DNA of 64,000 bases. Origin: Desmodesmus armatus (taxonomy: Eukaryota; Chlorophyta; Chlorophyceae; Sphaeropleales; Scenedesmaceae). Positions within the stretch are counted from its first letter, which is position 1; every line of letters starts with the position of its first letter. This document shows positions 1-11,540 of this stretch, one piece after another. The DNA lies in NCBI GenBank assembly GCA_007449985.2, contig VIIQ02000026.1, forward strand, positions 124,001 through 188,000, given 5' to 3'. The notes under the pieces are model-generated. The model was not told the DNA's origin. It did no database searches and was given only the letters and a program-made list of their open reading frames with translations. Made by a program: the position numbers and the translations under genes.

Positions 1-139
1 TTTTCCACCTTGATGTTGTTTCCTTACTCACGTAGCTCAAGTGCTGGTGTTGTCTGCCACCCTGGCCAACCCCCTACCCCCCTCACCTGTCGCACCTGAG
101 TAGTGTGTGCAACACCCTTCCATCCAGCTGTCTGACACA

Positions 140-2294
140 ATGAGAGGCCTACAGCTGAGCCGCACGTGTATAAGAAGCAGAACGTTACGACGTGAAGCCA
201 CACTATGGCATGTCTGGGGTTCACAGCAGAGGTGCTGCCAGGCAGCGGCGACGCCAGCACACCAAGCAGCACAGCAGGCAGCACCTGCTGCAGGCAGCAT
301 AACCAACAAGCAGTACCCCAGGTTTTATGCACCACAGTTACCAACGTCTGCTGGCGTGTCAATTGAGCTGGACCCAGAGGAGGCAAAGCATGCTGTCCGT
401 GTGCTGCGGCTGCAAACAGGTGAGTCAGCAGGCTCCCTGCTGTTTCATCCTGTCAGCACAGCGGCTTAAGAAAGCTACACACCACACCAGCAGCAGCGCC
501 AAACACAACTTGCTCTAACATGCGCTGGTTTGCAGTGGGCAGATCTAGACTGCCAGGTCATGGCCAACCTGCATGAGACAGCGCCCCCTTTCGGGGGGGG
601 GGGGGGTGAAGCAACACCCTCGACTTCTGTCCATTGTTGTGTTGAAGCACATCAAAGCCACACTTGCCAGCTTCAACCGGATTGCTGATGATGGTGTTGT
701 CACGCTGTCCTTGTTTTGTCCAGGTGATTTAGTGGAGCTGTGTGATGGGCGTGGTGGCCTGGTGCAGTGTGAACTGGCAGCAGCAAGCAAGTCATCAGCA
801 ATGGTGCGCAGGACGCCTGCAGATCGGCTGCACTGGGCGCAGCACCATATGCAGCATGCAACATGGCGCACGAGCTCGCTCATGTCCAATGCACAGGCAG
901 CGCACATACTAATATGCGACCCACAGCAAGGCTTGCAGTGGCCAAAGGTTGAGGTTTGGCCGGCAGCCCCTGCACCGCATGGAATGGTACAAGCTCAGCG
1001 TCACGCGCCGCCTGCTTCCACGCTTGCGCAGCTTCCGCATTGCTTGTACCCTACAGCCCGCTGCCATGGTCTAACTCGCGCAACATGACGCTGCGCGTTT
1101 TGTCCGCCTGCCTCGCAGTTGGTTGCAACGGCTGAGCCCCAGCATCAGCCCTGGCAGGGCCCCCAGTGGGTGGTGGCAGCAGCCTGCCTCACCCTCAAGG
1201 GGGGCCGCACAGACTGGCTGGTGGAGAAGGCCACAGAGCTGGGGGCACATGCCCTGCTGCCACTCATCACAGCACGCTCACAGGTAATGCTGCGACGGCG
1301 AGGGCAGCTTTGCCTATGGCAGAAATGGTCTTGCACCCAAGTGTTGGCCTTATCATATCCCCAGCGCTTTCTTTGTGCAATAATATTTGTGTGCTACCGC
1401 GCTGCTTCACAGACCGGCACCAACAGAGACAAGTTCAAGGCTCTGGCTCAGAAGGCAGGACAGAAGAAGCGCAAAGCAGCAGGAGAAGCACCCAGCAGCA
1501 GCAGTATGGCGTGGGGCCAAGATGACAGCAGCAGTCACAGCAGCAGCAGTGATGCATCTAGGTTGGAGAGGTTGGCTGTGGCAGCAACAAAGCAGAGTCT
1601 GCGGGTTCATGGGCTGCAGGTGCAGCCTGCTGTGAGCCTGGAGCAGTTGCTGCCTCAGCTGCAGGCAGCACCTGTGGCATTGGTGGCCATGTGGGGTGCA
1701 CCTCCTGTGCTGCAGGTGCTGCAGCAGCAGTGGCAGCTTGCACAGCAGGAAGTGCAGCATCATCATCATCAGCAGCAGCAGCAGCATGGTGGGCTTGAAA
1801 GCACACCTCAGGAGAGACCACACCCATGGTGAGGGGGTTGCATCTGCGGTGCATCCACGACCTCGTCAATGCCAAGGAGTCAGTTCCGTCCTTTTTGTGC
1901 TTTGTTGGATGCAAGCTGTTGTCAGTGTGCTGGCTGTGGGTTTGGACACAACAATTGCTCAGGCGTGGTGTTGAAAACATACCGGTTGCAGACAGCAGCA
2001 AGTGCTCTATATGTACCTTGAGCATTTTGTGGAATGGACGCCTGCAGCACAAGCTTCTATGAATTGACAGCACCATGATCTGCGCTGTGTTGTGCTGTGA
2101 ACTGCAGGGACTGCCGGCCCTGCTACATCCTCATAGGGCCTGAAGGGGACTTCACTCCAGACGAAGCAGAGCAGCTGTCAGCTGCTGGAGTGCTTCCAGT
2201 GGGGTTGGGCCCACACCGGTTGAGAACAGAAACTGCAGCTGTGGCAGCACTGTCCGCCGCTGTGCTGTTGACTGACAGCAATAGAAGCAGCTGA
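140..2294 (+). CDS. RsmE-type 16S rRNA (uracil-N3) methyltransferase, organelle-targeted
   Basis: Five exons: 140-419, 724-803, 1119-1283, 1413-1828, 2108-2294, giving about 375 residues. RsmE enzymes are SPOUT-fold SAM methyltransferases that make m3U1498 in bacterial-type small-subunit rRNA. The last exon carries the family signature (IGPEGDFTPDE, then GLGPHRLRTETAAVAAL), which forms the knotted SAM site. The first two exons join to give HAVRVLRLQTGDLVELCDG, the usual N-terminal PUA-like part, and exon 3 has KGGRTDWLVEKATELG. The first ATG in frame is at 140. The opening 50 residues are rich in Arg, Ser and Ala without acids, like a transit peptide, so I infer a plastid or mitochondrial ribosome target. 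Exon 4 carries an inserted Ser/Gln/His-rich stretch absent from bacterial RsmE. The family call is firm; the compartment is not. Confidence 0.88.
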
Positions 2295-2452
2295 TAGATA
2301 CAGTTGCCTGTGGCAGGCCAGTATGCGGGAGGTGTTGGCTGTGCGGCAGATGATTGGGATGCTTGACATGCTGGTGACAGGTGTATGCTTGGTGCGCAAG
2401 CAGACCTGTAGGTGTGTGTATCAACACGCAGGTCCATCACCATACAATGTGC

Positions 2453-2560
2453 TGTACTGTACTGCACTGTACTGTACTGTACTGCACTGTACTGTACTGT
2501 ACTGTACTGTACTGTACTGCACTGTACTGTACTGTACTGTACTGTACTGTACTGTACTGT
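2453..2560. repeat. (TACTG)n microsatellite
   Basis: About twenty near-perfect copies of a 5-base unit, TACTG, with a few TGCAC variants, lie just downstream of the RsmE-like gene. Because the unit length is not a multiple of three, all frames stay open as a repeating Tyr-Cys-Thr-Val-Leu pattern. The open frames here are artefacts of the repeat. Confidence 0.9.
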
Positions 2561-3927
2561 GGTGTACTGTATTGCTCTGTACAGCAGTGTTGCAACCATG
2601 CTCAGAAGGATGCAGCCTAGTTTTGAGAGCAGGTGCCCAAGGGCGCTGCTGCTGTAGGCACAACACACAGAGTGACATGAGGTAGCTCCTTTTGGCAGTC
2701 CGCCCTGTGAGGCAGGCGCGGGGAAGGCTTCCCTTCCTTGCATGGCACAATGTTGCACTGAAACGCGATGCAACATGAGGACTACAGGCTCCGAGACGGT
2801 ACTGACACCAAGCATTGGCATGTGATATCAGCACAACTTTCACCTTTCACAGCGAGGGCCGCCACTGGCAATGGTGGCCCATTGTGGCTCCACCGGCAAT
2901 GGCAAGGTGCTGAATCATCCAGTGCACCCAGGTACTACAAGGAACTAGTACTTAGGTGGCCCACCAGGGTGGGTCCCTCAGGGGAGGTGACCCTTGTCAG
3001 ATTCTCAACTTGATTCTCAACTTGGCTCGGAGCCACTCAGCCTCGCCATGTGTATGCATTGCGCGGGCAAGACATCCTTGTGCACACTCAACCGAATCAT
3101 GACAATGCAAGATGTTGAGGAAAGACACTTGCCCATGCTGCATCACCATTGAACCTTAACGAAAACACTGACATCACATGGCGGTGATGCTTGCAGACCA
3201 GATGGTTTGGCGCCGCTGAGGGAGTTCAAGATCATAGATGCCCTACCCAACGTTGACAACCCAAAAATAGTTGAAGCAAGGCGCACTCAATTCAACTTGC
3301 CAGCTGGCTGCAGGCTGATGCATACAGCAACTCCCTCCTGTACGGACCCCATTGGTACAATGCAGAGAAACATTAACCAGAATGCATGCCGCTACCATGA
3401 GTCAACAGAGTGGCTGAGCCAGCATTGAAACACGCGTGCAGGCACAGTAGGCTGTCAGTGTCCTGCCATCCACCTGCCTGGTTCATCTGGCGGCCAGTCA
3501 CTGTGGGCCTGCTGTGCAAGTTACGCTACGCCAGGCCGCAACCGTGGCAACACCGATTGTTTAGCACTCCACCAAGTGGATGGTATGTTGGCACATAAGC
3601 GGGGCACTCGCCCAAGTGCATTACCATCATCACCACACAGCGCTCACCAGAAGTCCCAACATCACAATCAAAGTGACCAAACGCTCAGCGATGTACAGGA
3701 GGCACATGGCTGTACATTCAGGGCCCAGTCAGCAACCCAGAGACAACGTTCACCCTTATTGCAAGCCACCTTGCTACCCTAGTCATGTGGCAACGTGGCT
3801 TTACAACACTATGATTGGTCCCCAGTCGCTCAGCATCTATAGATAGCTAGCGCCGACATGACACTTACTGAATCATTCAAAGACCACCACAGCCTGAGGC
3901 CCAGCAAGCCACACCATCATGTGCCTT
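2561..3927. other. Intergenic, no gene recognised
   Basis: Only short open frames without family motifs, convincing splice partners or codon bias. I see nothing assignable. It separates the 3' end of the RsmE-like gene from the 3' end of the minus-strand ICMT-like gene. Confidence 0.5.
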
Positions 3928-3974
3928 CTTGACATCGTGGTGCTTGCTCGATCAGCAAGCACCACGATGTCAAG
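3928..3974. repeat. Perfect 21-bp inverted repeat with 5-nt loop
   Basis: The left arm at 3928-3948 (starts CTTGACATCG) and the right arm at 3954-3974 (ends CGATGTCAAG) are exact reverse complements over 21 bases around the loop CGATC. It sits about 80 bases beyond the stop codon of the minus-strand ICMT-like gene. A transcript from either strand would fold into a very stable hairpin. Whether it is a 3'-end structure, a small-RNA precursor or a relic of a foldback element cannot be decided from sequence. Confidence 0.85.
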
Positions 3975-4055
3975 TGATCAGGCTCATGTGTTCAACACCC
4001 TGGCAGGCTTCAGGGCCTTGCCCATGACAACCAGTGATAAATATGGCCCAGCTTG

Positions 4056-4808
4056 TCACCACAACAGCGGGATAAAACGGAACTTGACCCTTTGAGCATA
4101 CGCGGCATACCCAGGCAGATTTGCCTGCAAAAAAGCATCCTCAAACACCGTCCTTGTCACAAACACCAACACCAGCAGTGCAGTGACCGCCATTGCCCAT
4201 GAAGACTCCAACAGCACAGCCTCTGACACGCTCATCGCACAGTATCCTACATATCCAGGGTGCCGGATACATGCGTAGGGTCCTGAGGAGCACACCTTGT
4301 GTCCTCTGTCTGACTGGATCCTGACCACAGAGCTGAAGTATTTGTTGACACAGTTGGTCCATGTCTGCAGGATGTACGATGCTATCAGACCAGCAGCTGC
4401 TGCCTGCTGGGCAGGTGTAGACAGAAATGGTGTGCTGGTGCTGTGCTGGCGGTGTTGCAGGCCTGCTGCCGCATATTTGATAAGGACCAAGGCCAACATG
4501 GGCGGTACAATGTACTTTTCAAACCAGGCTGTGCCCTGGTTGCGCAAAAACCTCTGCCGCTCTTGGATCAAGTCAGGACTGTGGCGTTGGATGTAGTAAA
4601 GGCCAGGAACAGCTGCCAGTAGAATGGGCGCCAGCAAGGTGAACCAGGCAGCTTGCCAGCTCCAGTCACCAGAGGGCGCCAGCAGCAGCAGACAAAGCGC
4701 CAATAGTACCACACCAAACCGTAGCACGGGATGCATGTACAGCTGTACCCACCCCTGTTGAGTTTTGGGGTGCTGCTGGCCCGCCACGTCTGACTGCGGC
4801 ATGTCCAT
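4056..4808 (-). CDS. ICMT/PEMT-like integral membrane methyltransferase, paralogue 1
   Basis: Single-exon gene of 250 residues starting at the ATG at 4808; a second in-frame ATG lies two codons on. The C-terminal half has the signature of the isoprenylcysteine carboxyl methyltransferase / phospholipid methyltransferase superfamily: SSGPYACIRHPGYVG, where the Arg-His-Pro-x-Tyr core binds SAM, followed by a hydrophobic helix and a C-terminal PGYAAYAQRV segment. Four to five hydrophobic segments are visible (about residues 25-45, 50-70, 100-120, 135-155 and 190-215), so it is an ER or other membrane enzyme. The substrate is not determinable; true prenyl-Cys methylation is only one option. It is a close relative of the gene at 12330-13127, with a shared block around the SAM site. 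Neither copy has an intron. Confidence 0.82.
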   Translation of the reverse strand: MDMPQSDVAGQQHPKTQQGWVQLYMHPVLRFGVVLLALCLLLLAPSGDWSWQAAWFTLLAPILLAAVPGLYYIQRHSPDLIQERQRFLRNQGTAWFEKYIVPPMLALVLIKYAAAGLQHRQHSTSTPFLSTPAQQAAAAGLIASYILQTWTNCVNKYFSSVVRIQSDRGHKVCSSGPYACIRHPGYVGYCAMSVSEAVLLESSWAMAVTALLVLVFVTRTVFEDAFLQANLPGYAAYAQRVKFRFIPLLW

Positions 4809-5208
4809 TGCAATGACCAAATATGGGGGGGTGAAAGGAAAGTCTGTGTCTGTGTTTGGAAAAGTCTGCTTCTATGCCGACGGTCAATTGTGCCACAATT
4901 CAATTCATACTGCACTTATCGATTGCTGATAGTAGAGAAGGAGTCGAAGACATGCCACGTCACCATGATGGTGTCGGAAAGGTTTACGGCAGCCGTTGAT
5001 TGAGCGCAACAGCCTTGTACGCACAATCTACGTATCCATTCGATCGAGGTATACCCAAAGTGTGACAATTACGGTGCTTCTGTGCGCACACCCATGAGAG
5101 ATCGCAGCAGAACCGTCTGATCTGGATTTGCTTGGCTCTGCAAAGAGGCGCTGCATGCAGATTCGCAGAGGCTCAATTGCCTGAGACATATATAAGGACA
5201 ACCCACCA
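4809..5208. promoter_or_regulatory. Divergent intergenic region between ICMT-like gene and copy A
   Basis: This 400-bp gap must hold the promoters of two divergent genes. The last 45 bases before the copy A start (gaggctcaat... then an acatata block) resemble the same position upstream of copies B and C, so the leader is conserved in the family. A TATATAAG at 5189-5196 is only 13 bases before the ATG, too close for a standard TATA box feeding that start codon. Confidence 0.4.
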
Positions 5209-8200
5209 ATGGATCAGCGCAGGTACTATTCTTCTGGCAAGACTGCAACCCCACCACAGCAGAAAGTGCAGCAGGTAGGACAATTGGTAGGACCGCAGCT
5301 GGGTGCCCTCAGCCGCTTGGTGTACAAAGGGTGGCGAAACTGCAGACTGTAGTATTTGCATGTCAAACCATGTTTCTGCCCATGTGCAGGTGTACTAGAC
5401 CAGGTGTACTAGACCATGTTTTTGCCCATGTGCAGGTGTACACCAACAAGGCTGAGGTGCTGGAGCTGGTGATCACGTTCACACATGATGCTGCCCTGCT
5501 CGCAAAGGCAACGGTGCTGAGCAGCTACTACCGAGACATAGCTCTGACCTCTGTACAGCAGCAACTGCCAAACCTGCTGGTGCGTGCAGTCAAGCAGGCA
5601 GTGGGTGATCAAGGCCATCAGGTACAGTGCTGCACAAGGTCTGACAGGCTGGCGCTGTGTACACCCACTCCCAAACAGTTCCTGCACATGTCTGCTGCAT
5701 CAGTGGGCAGACTCAGGAAGCTTGTGAGACATGTTTGCCTCAGGCACGGGCAGTGCCCGTGCATGCCGAGTCAGTGCCATGTGTCTTCGTCACAGTCAGC
5801 CCTGGACTTTGAATGCGCTTTGTGCTTGTTTGACTGTGCCTAGTACCTCCGGGCCGGGCCCAAAGTTTTTGGGTCACCCTACTGAGTACCTCACAGGGTG
5901 CTTGGCAGCAGCCTAACAATACACTAGGCGGGCAACCCCCCTTCACCACTAAGCCCCCACCCTTCACACTGTGGCGACACAGCCTTGAAGGGGTGGTGAA
6001 GGGGGTGGTGAAGGGGTCAGCCCCCTTCACACCCCACACCCTACAGCCCTCACTACTACCACATCCGCTAAACTGGGTCAGGGCCCTGCCTGACCGTCCT
6101 TTCAGGAGCCAAACCAGGCTCAAACAGCGTCGACACTCAACAAAGGGAGTAGACCAAGGAAAGCACAGCACTACTTGCTGTGCTCGCATATGCAGGACAC
6201 ACAACAAGCAGAAGCCAACGTCAAAGGCGCAGTGCGTTGGCTGTGTGCAGCAGCTGGGAGAGAGGCAGTCAGCCAGCCTGAGGTTGCAGCAGCACTGCTG
6301 GCAGCTGACATGGTGCGGCCTGCAGCCACAGCCAGCGGCGACAGGTGCTGGGCCTGGGAGCCAGCCACACAAGAGCTGGCAGATGGAGGTGTGTTAAACA
6401 CATGAGTTACAACCATCAAGTGCATGTTATGACGACAGGCTTTAAAAGTGCGTTCCGACACGCACATAGTGGTAAACGGTGTGTGGTACTCGCTGAGCAA
6501 TCCAGCTGGCACATGGTGGGTGTTTCCACTGCTCAGCGTGCTTTGCAAGCTTAGGGTGGTAGAACTTGTGTACCACCTTGACAGGTGTCTTGTGAGGAGA
6601 CTTCAAGCAGCGACACATGTTGAACTCCCAAATCTGGCGCTCAACCTCACGGTTGTTCAAGCGGGTGCACAACAGAGGGGCTGTCTATGTGGTGGCTGTT
6701 ATCCATGAGTGAAAACATGTTGCTGCCAGCCGGGGAGGCTGCCTCCTTGACCTGAAATCACTTGTCAACTGTCCAGGGTGGCTTTGAATGCTGGTGCCAA
6801 GCCCTGCCAACGCATGTCAGCACCCCAATTGGCTGCCAACACGACGCGTTCCACCCCACTTGTTGACCCCACCCGCTGCTCTTGCTGGTGCTGCAGGTCT
6901 CACATTGAGTGATGCAGTGGTTGCAGCAGCAGCCAGGCAGCAGCTGCCCAGTGTAGGCTCGCTTGTCACGGCATGCTGTTATGCCCAGGGAACAGCGCAG
7001 GGGTCTACCAGAGACCGCAAGACTGGGGGCCTCAGCAAGCTGTATCTGGCGGCAATTGAGGATAACCCGGTGGGTGGCCCGCTGCTTGCAAGTGTGAGCC
7101 TTGTGTCAGCCTAGGAGTTTGGACATGCTGCATTGTTGTTGTTGGTCCTGGTACGAGTGTAACAGCAGGAGTGTAGTGGCCAGCGTGGGATCCAGCAGGT
7201 GCTCAAGGGGCCATGGCTGATGGGAAATCAACATGGAGAGAAAAGTGTACACATGTGTGCTGGATCTGGACAGATACAAGCAGACATGTCTGGGGAACGT
7301 GGCAGTGTTTATGTGCTCAAGCTTTGGATTGTCATTCTGGCGGTGTCGCTGGTGCTGTGCTCTGATACACTTTGCCGTGCTGTGCCGTGATGCTGTTCTG
7401 CTGATGCTCCTTGTTCTCATGCAGGAATGGGTGGACAAGGAGTTGAAGGTTGACAGCACCTCTTCCACCACTGTCATCGATCTTCTCTTCATAACAATCA
7501 ACGAGGGTGCTCCTGACGCCTTCAGAGCGGTGTGGAGGTTTGATGAAGCCCACACGCACGCAGTCAACATCGACAGGCCCGACCATGCTGTTTCAAGGCC
7601 CTCTAGTGCGTGCGCAACTCACAGAAGCAGCAACTCACAGACAGGGAAGCCCCAGCCGCAGCCGCAGCCGCAGCCGCAGCAGCAGCCAGCACAAGTGCTG
7701 GAGCAGCTGATGCTCACATGCCTTGTTGGGGACTTCACCCATCTGCTGTGCGAGCTTGTTGAGCACCCAGTGGCTGCTGGTGTGGGTGAGTCAGCACTGG
7801 GGGTCACACTAACAGCTATTCTGAAATGAGTGACAGGTTGTCACTAACAGCGATTCTGAAATGAGTGACAGGTTGTCACTAACAGCAATTCTGAAATGAG
7901 TGACAGGTGGTCCAGATATTGCTGACAGTCAGGCCTGAGTATCTGGCAGCAGAAGCAGTGTTTGCATCAGTGTGTGTATGCCTGTCAAGACTAGTATGAC
8001 TGCCGCGCAGCATGAACCTGCACCAGCACACATTCCCTGCACAGGGTTCATAGCTGTGTCGCCGATAGTCAAGCCGGGAAAAATGTGTAACGCTGCTTGT
8101 TCGTCGCCCTTTTCTTGTCAGGTGTTGCAGGCGTGAACAAGCTGATGCATGCTGCAGCACTGTTGGGGAACAGGTCATACAGCAGCTTTGCAGTCAACTA

Positions 8201-11145
8201 TAAGACCACCAACATGCTGAGCTTGCTCGCCAAACTGCCTGCAGCCAAGGTAGGTCCTTTGGCATGTTGTGGGCTGAAGCTTTAGCCTAAGCTGAGGGCC
8301 CCAGCACAACTGCCACGCAAGCATACTTGCCTGCCAGTCCATCAACAACACAGCAGCTCAGGCTGTTGCGTCTCCATTCCACAGAGGTTGCTCCTTGTCC
8401 GGCCAACAGGCCTGTGGCGCCTTGACGGGTGATACTTGGGCCATGGCCATGCACAGCTATGCATGCCATTTTGCGGCCAAATGTCGCACCAGGCAGCTGC
8501 TTATGGTGCTTGGGACTCAGTCAACATATGCTGCTTTGTCTCCTGACTGCAGGACATCAGCGCAGCGACAATCGCTAGTGTGTTCAGGACACTGGTGCAC
8601 AGCAGGAGGTCTGCCAGTGAGGGCAGCCTGTCTGGGCTGTTTGACCTGCCAGCAGCGAGCAGCCTCGGTTCCCGTGAAGTCTGTGACATGCTGTTGCTGG
8701 CAGTGCGCAAGGGGAAGGACACACGCGGCCATCTTGATGACCTATCCCGGTGAGTGTAGCTCAGGGGTCTGACTTCAGCCTTCCTATAACACTTACCGGC
8801 TCAAGCACGCGCGGTGAAAGCCATCACACCCGTTGGGCAGTGCTGGCCCGTGACTCAGTCAATGCAATGCAATGCAGGAAAGCACCATGCAGTGCACCGT
8901 GTAGCCTGAAACATGTGTCAGTCGCATGCAACATTGGCGCAGTCTCAACACAGTCCAAAATTGGCACAAAGACTTGCAACAGTGTTTGTGCAACTGTGCT
9001 GACGTGCCGTAGGTTGGCCAACAGGTGCAAGATGGAGAGCACCGACATTGTGGCACTGCTTACAACCATGTGTGACGAGCAGGGGTGTCAAGACTTCTGC
9101 GACAACATAGGATGCCTGGAGCACATGAACCTTGGACAGCACTTGAGCATTGATGATACACTGACAGTGCTGACCAAAATTTGTGAGGGCAAGAACGGGT
9201 GCGAATGTTGTGTCTGGTGTCTACCGTGCTGGAGCATAGGCAGCATCACCACAGCTTGTGCCCCGCCTGTAGGTCTGCATGTAACACAACATGCTTTCAG
9301 TCGCTCTGCATCCCTTGTTTTTTTGTGAGCGGTGTGGTTCACCACCCTGTCAAGTGGGTGCAGTGGCTGCCAGCAGCTGCCAACATTATGCAGCCCGGTA
9401 GCAAGACATGCTGATGCACTGGTGGTGTTCTGCGCAGGAGCCTCGGCTATCACGACTATGCATATCAATATTTGAAGGAGGCAATCAAGACTTTGGGCTT
9501 CAGCCACAAAAAGTTTCACAAGAAAGATGCAGCCAGCTATGTCACCTTCCTCCAAGTCCTCGTCAGGACTTGGACGGACGGGTACCTGGAAGACGTGGTT
9601 CATGTTGTGCTGAAGGCAAACAGGGGCCCCACCCTCGACCACCAGCACTACATGCAGCTGTTGCGCTTCTGTGTGGTGGCAGGCCAGCTGCCATATCACT
9701 TTCTGAGCTTCCCAGCCAGCAAGTCTGTGTCAGCCGGGGAGGCCCTGGAGCTGCTGCAGCTGTGCTTTGAGAAACAGCCACCGCAGCCAGCAGTTACGGG
9801 TGATGGCAGCTGCTGCAGTAGCGAGGAAGGGGGCTCCTCCTTATACCTCATCCCTGTGCTGACGAAGCTGCCACATGCGCAGGATCTCACAGCCGACAGC
9901 ATCCTGCAGCTCATGCAGCGCACACTGCAGGAAGGAGACTCCTGCTCCTCCAATAATGCGCTGCGCAGTCTGGCTGCGCTGCCCCTGGCGCAGCAGATCA
10001 GCACGGCAGATTCCCGGGCGCTGGTGCTGACAGCCTTCCAGAAGGATGAGATGCAGCAGCTGAAAAGCCTGTGCAAGTGCCTGCCTGCCTGTGCGGCCGC
10101 TTGGAAGGAATATGACGAGGGCGACATCTTGCAGCAGCGCCTGCAGAAGGCGCTTGCAGGGGATAGGGGTGAGGAGGTGTGCTCCCTACTGCAGCATGCC
10201 AGGATGCAGCAGCATGCAGCTGATGTCTTGCCGGGGGTACTGCTGGCAGCTTTTCGCTCCTTCAAACTATGGAACCATCAAGGCATCATCATGATGTTCA
10301 CCGTGCCTTTCTGGCCAGCAGCCGCCAAGGGGCAAGCAGGTCAGCAAGCAGGTGACGACATCAAGCTCACCTTGTCACAGGCACAGCTGCTGCAGCTGCT
10401 GCGGCTGCCAGCAGCTGCAAGGTTGTCTGCGCCTATCCTGCATGAGCTGATGCAGCTCAGTTTGCAGCGCATGGAGGGTGCGCTGCTGCAGGAGCTGGTG
10501 CAGCTGCCTGCAGCACAGCAGCTGAGCGATGATGATGTGACACTGCTGCTGCGCCTAGCAGCAGGGCAAACAGGAGCAGCTGCTGCTGCAGCCTGCACTG
10601 CAGTCAAATCTTCTGCTGCTGCTGGTGCTAGTGGTAGCAGCAGCGGTGCTCGGCCTGCAACAGACCAGCAGCAACCTGCCACTCAGCGCTCTCGCTCACA
10701 GCGTGCCAAGCGACAGGGGCAACAGCAGCAGGAGGCTCTGCCTGAGCAGCAGCAGGAGTGTATGCCTGCAGGGTCTGAGGTGTTGGCAGGCCTGGTGTCG
10801 CAGTGCCTGCAGCAGCCCAAGGGTGCTGCGGGGCTGTTCCCACTGCTGCTCCTGCCGTGGGCGCAGCAGCTGCCTGCTGCATGTGTGAAATCCGTCTTGC
10901 AGGCAGCAGCTGAGCGGCACGCTAGGGTTCTGTTTGAACACCTGCTGCGGCTGCCGCAGGCGCCACGAGCAGACCCAGAGGTGCAGGCTTATGCAGAGTT
11001 AGTGCCTTTCAGCTGTGCCGCTGCTGACCTGACAGATTTTGCGCCGCAGGAAGATAGGCATTACCAGCCACAGGAGAGAGAGGAGTACGGCTGTAGCACA
11101 ACCAGCTCCTCCGAGGAGTCGGAACTTGAATCTTGTGAGGATTAG
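5209..11145 (+). CDS. Copy A of a lineage-specific ankyrin-like/helical-repeat protein family
   Basis: Nine exons: 5209-5274, 5436-5621, 6196-6388, 6897-7069, 7425-7785, 8122-8249, 8553-8749, 9013-9198, 9438-11145, with all phases agreeing, giving 1065 residues. Exon 1 was set by comparison with copies B and C, which start MKQ with the same SGK-ATP core. Residues 149-370 contain degenerate ankyrin-like units (GGLSKLYLAAIEDNP, GVNKLMHAAALLGN). From about 360 onward a helical motif recurs with the pattern LPxAxxLS (LLAKLPAAK, LFDLPAASSL, LTKLPHAQDLT, LVQLPAAQQLS), suggesting an alpha-solenoid. The tail is Ser/Glu-rich and acidic. There is no signal peptide, membrane span or catalytic motif. I do not recognise the family; a binding or scaffold role is only inference. 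This copy has no frame disruption, unlike its two relatives. Confidence 0.8.
5368..5441 (+). repeat. 28-bp direct repeat duplicating the intron 1 acceptor of copy A
   Basis: Bases 5368-5395 recur at 5414-5441 with one mismatch. Each copy contains tgcccatgtgcag followed by gtgtac, so the 3' splice site used for exon 2 (start 5436) has a near-identical decoy 46 bases upstream. It is not present in the equivalent introns of copies B and C. Confidence 0.75.
7807..7911 (+). repeat. Three tandem 35-bp units in intron 5 of copy A
   Basis: Units begin at 7807, 7842 and 7877 and share cactaacag then attctgaaatgagtgacagg with one to three differences. Copy B has one equivalent unit in the same intron position (near 32465-32495 on the other strand), so the triplication arose in copy A after the A/B duplication, or was lost in B. 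Confidence 0.85.
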
Positions 11146-11540
11146 ATGGCATCTGCAGTCCTCCTGGATGCAGGCTTTGAGCGAGGTGTTGTGTTGCTGG
11201 TGATGTAAGCAGGATGGTGGTTGTAGTAAGATCGCAGAGGCTGAAGCTGCCGTGTCTGTCAACGAAAAGAAGTGATTAGTGATGCATATGCAGGATGGTG
11301 GTTGTGCTTGAGCTGCACTGTGTGCCGCCCTGAGACCTGAACTGTTGAATACTGAGCGGGCATCACGGATCGTGCACAATTTCCTGCCTGACCCTTTTGA
11401 GTGTTGCAAATGGCTGGCTGGATGTTGGCTCAGTGCCCAGCACAAGATAATCTCAATCTCATGGCTGGCCACCCCTTCACACCTTCAGCATCTGCCATGC
11501 AGCCCAGGGTTACACACATACCGAGCTTGTTGCACAGTAA
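11146..11540 (+). repeat. 3' flank of copy A, duplicated inverted at 28915-29221
   Basis: The segment after the copy A stop matches, in the opposite orientation, the segment after the copy B stop. Landmarks present in both are atggcatctgcagtcctcc, the cattgcagcccagg-type block and a ggccaccccttcac block. It is noncoding 3' sequence carried along with the gene duplication. I see no match downstream of copy C. Confidence 0.75.
11204..11208 (+). terminator. Candidate TGTAA poly(A) signal of copy A
   Basis: TGTAA is the common polyadenylation signal of chlorophyte nuclear genes, and this one is 59 bases after the copy A stop. The aligned position in copy B reads TGTAG. Assigned on motif and position alone. 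Confidence 0.3.

Noticed and set aside
2323..2685. Overlapping open frames reading Tyr-Cys-Thr-Val-Leu on both strands
   Set aside because: They are produced by the 5-base repeat, which leaves all frames open; no gene.
5189..5196. TATATAAG upstream of copy A
   Set aside because: Only 13 bases before the start codon, too close to act as the TATA box for a transcript containing that ATG; kept only as part of a conserved leader.
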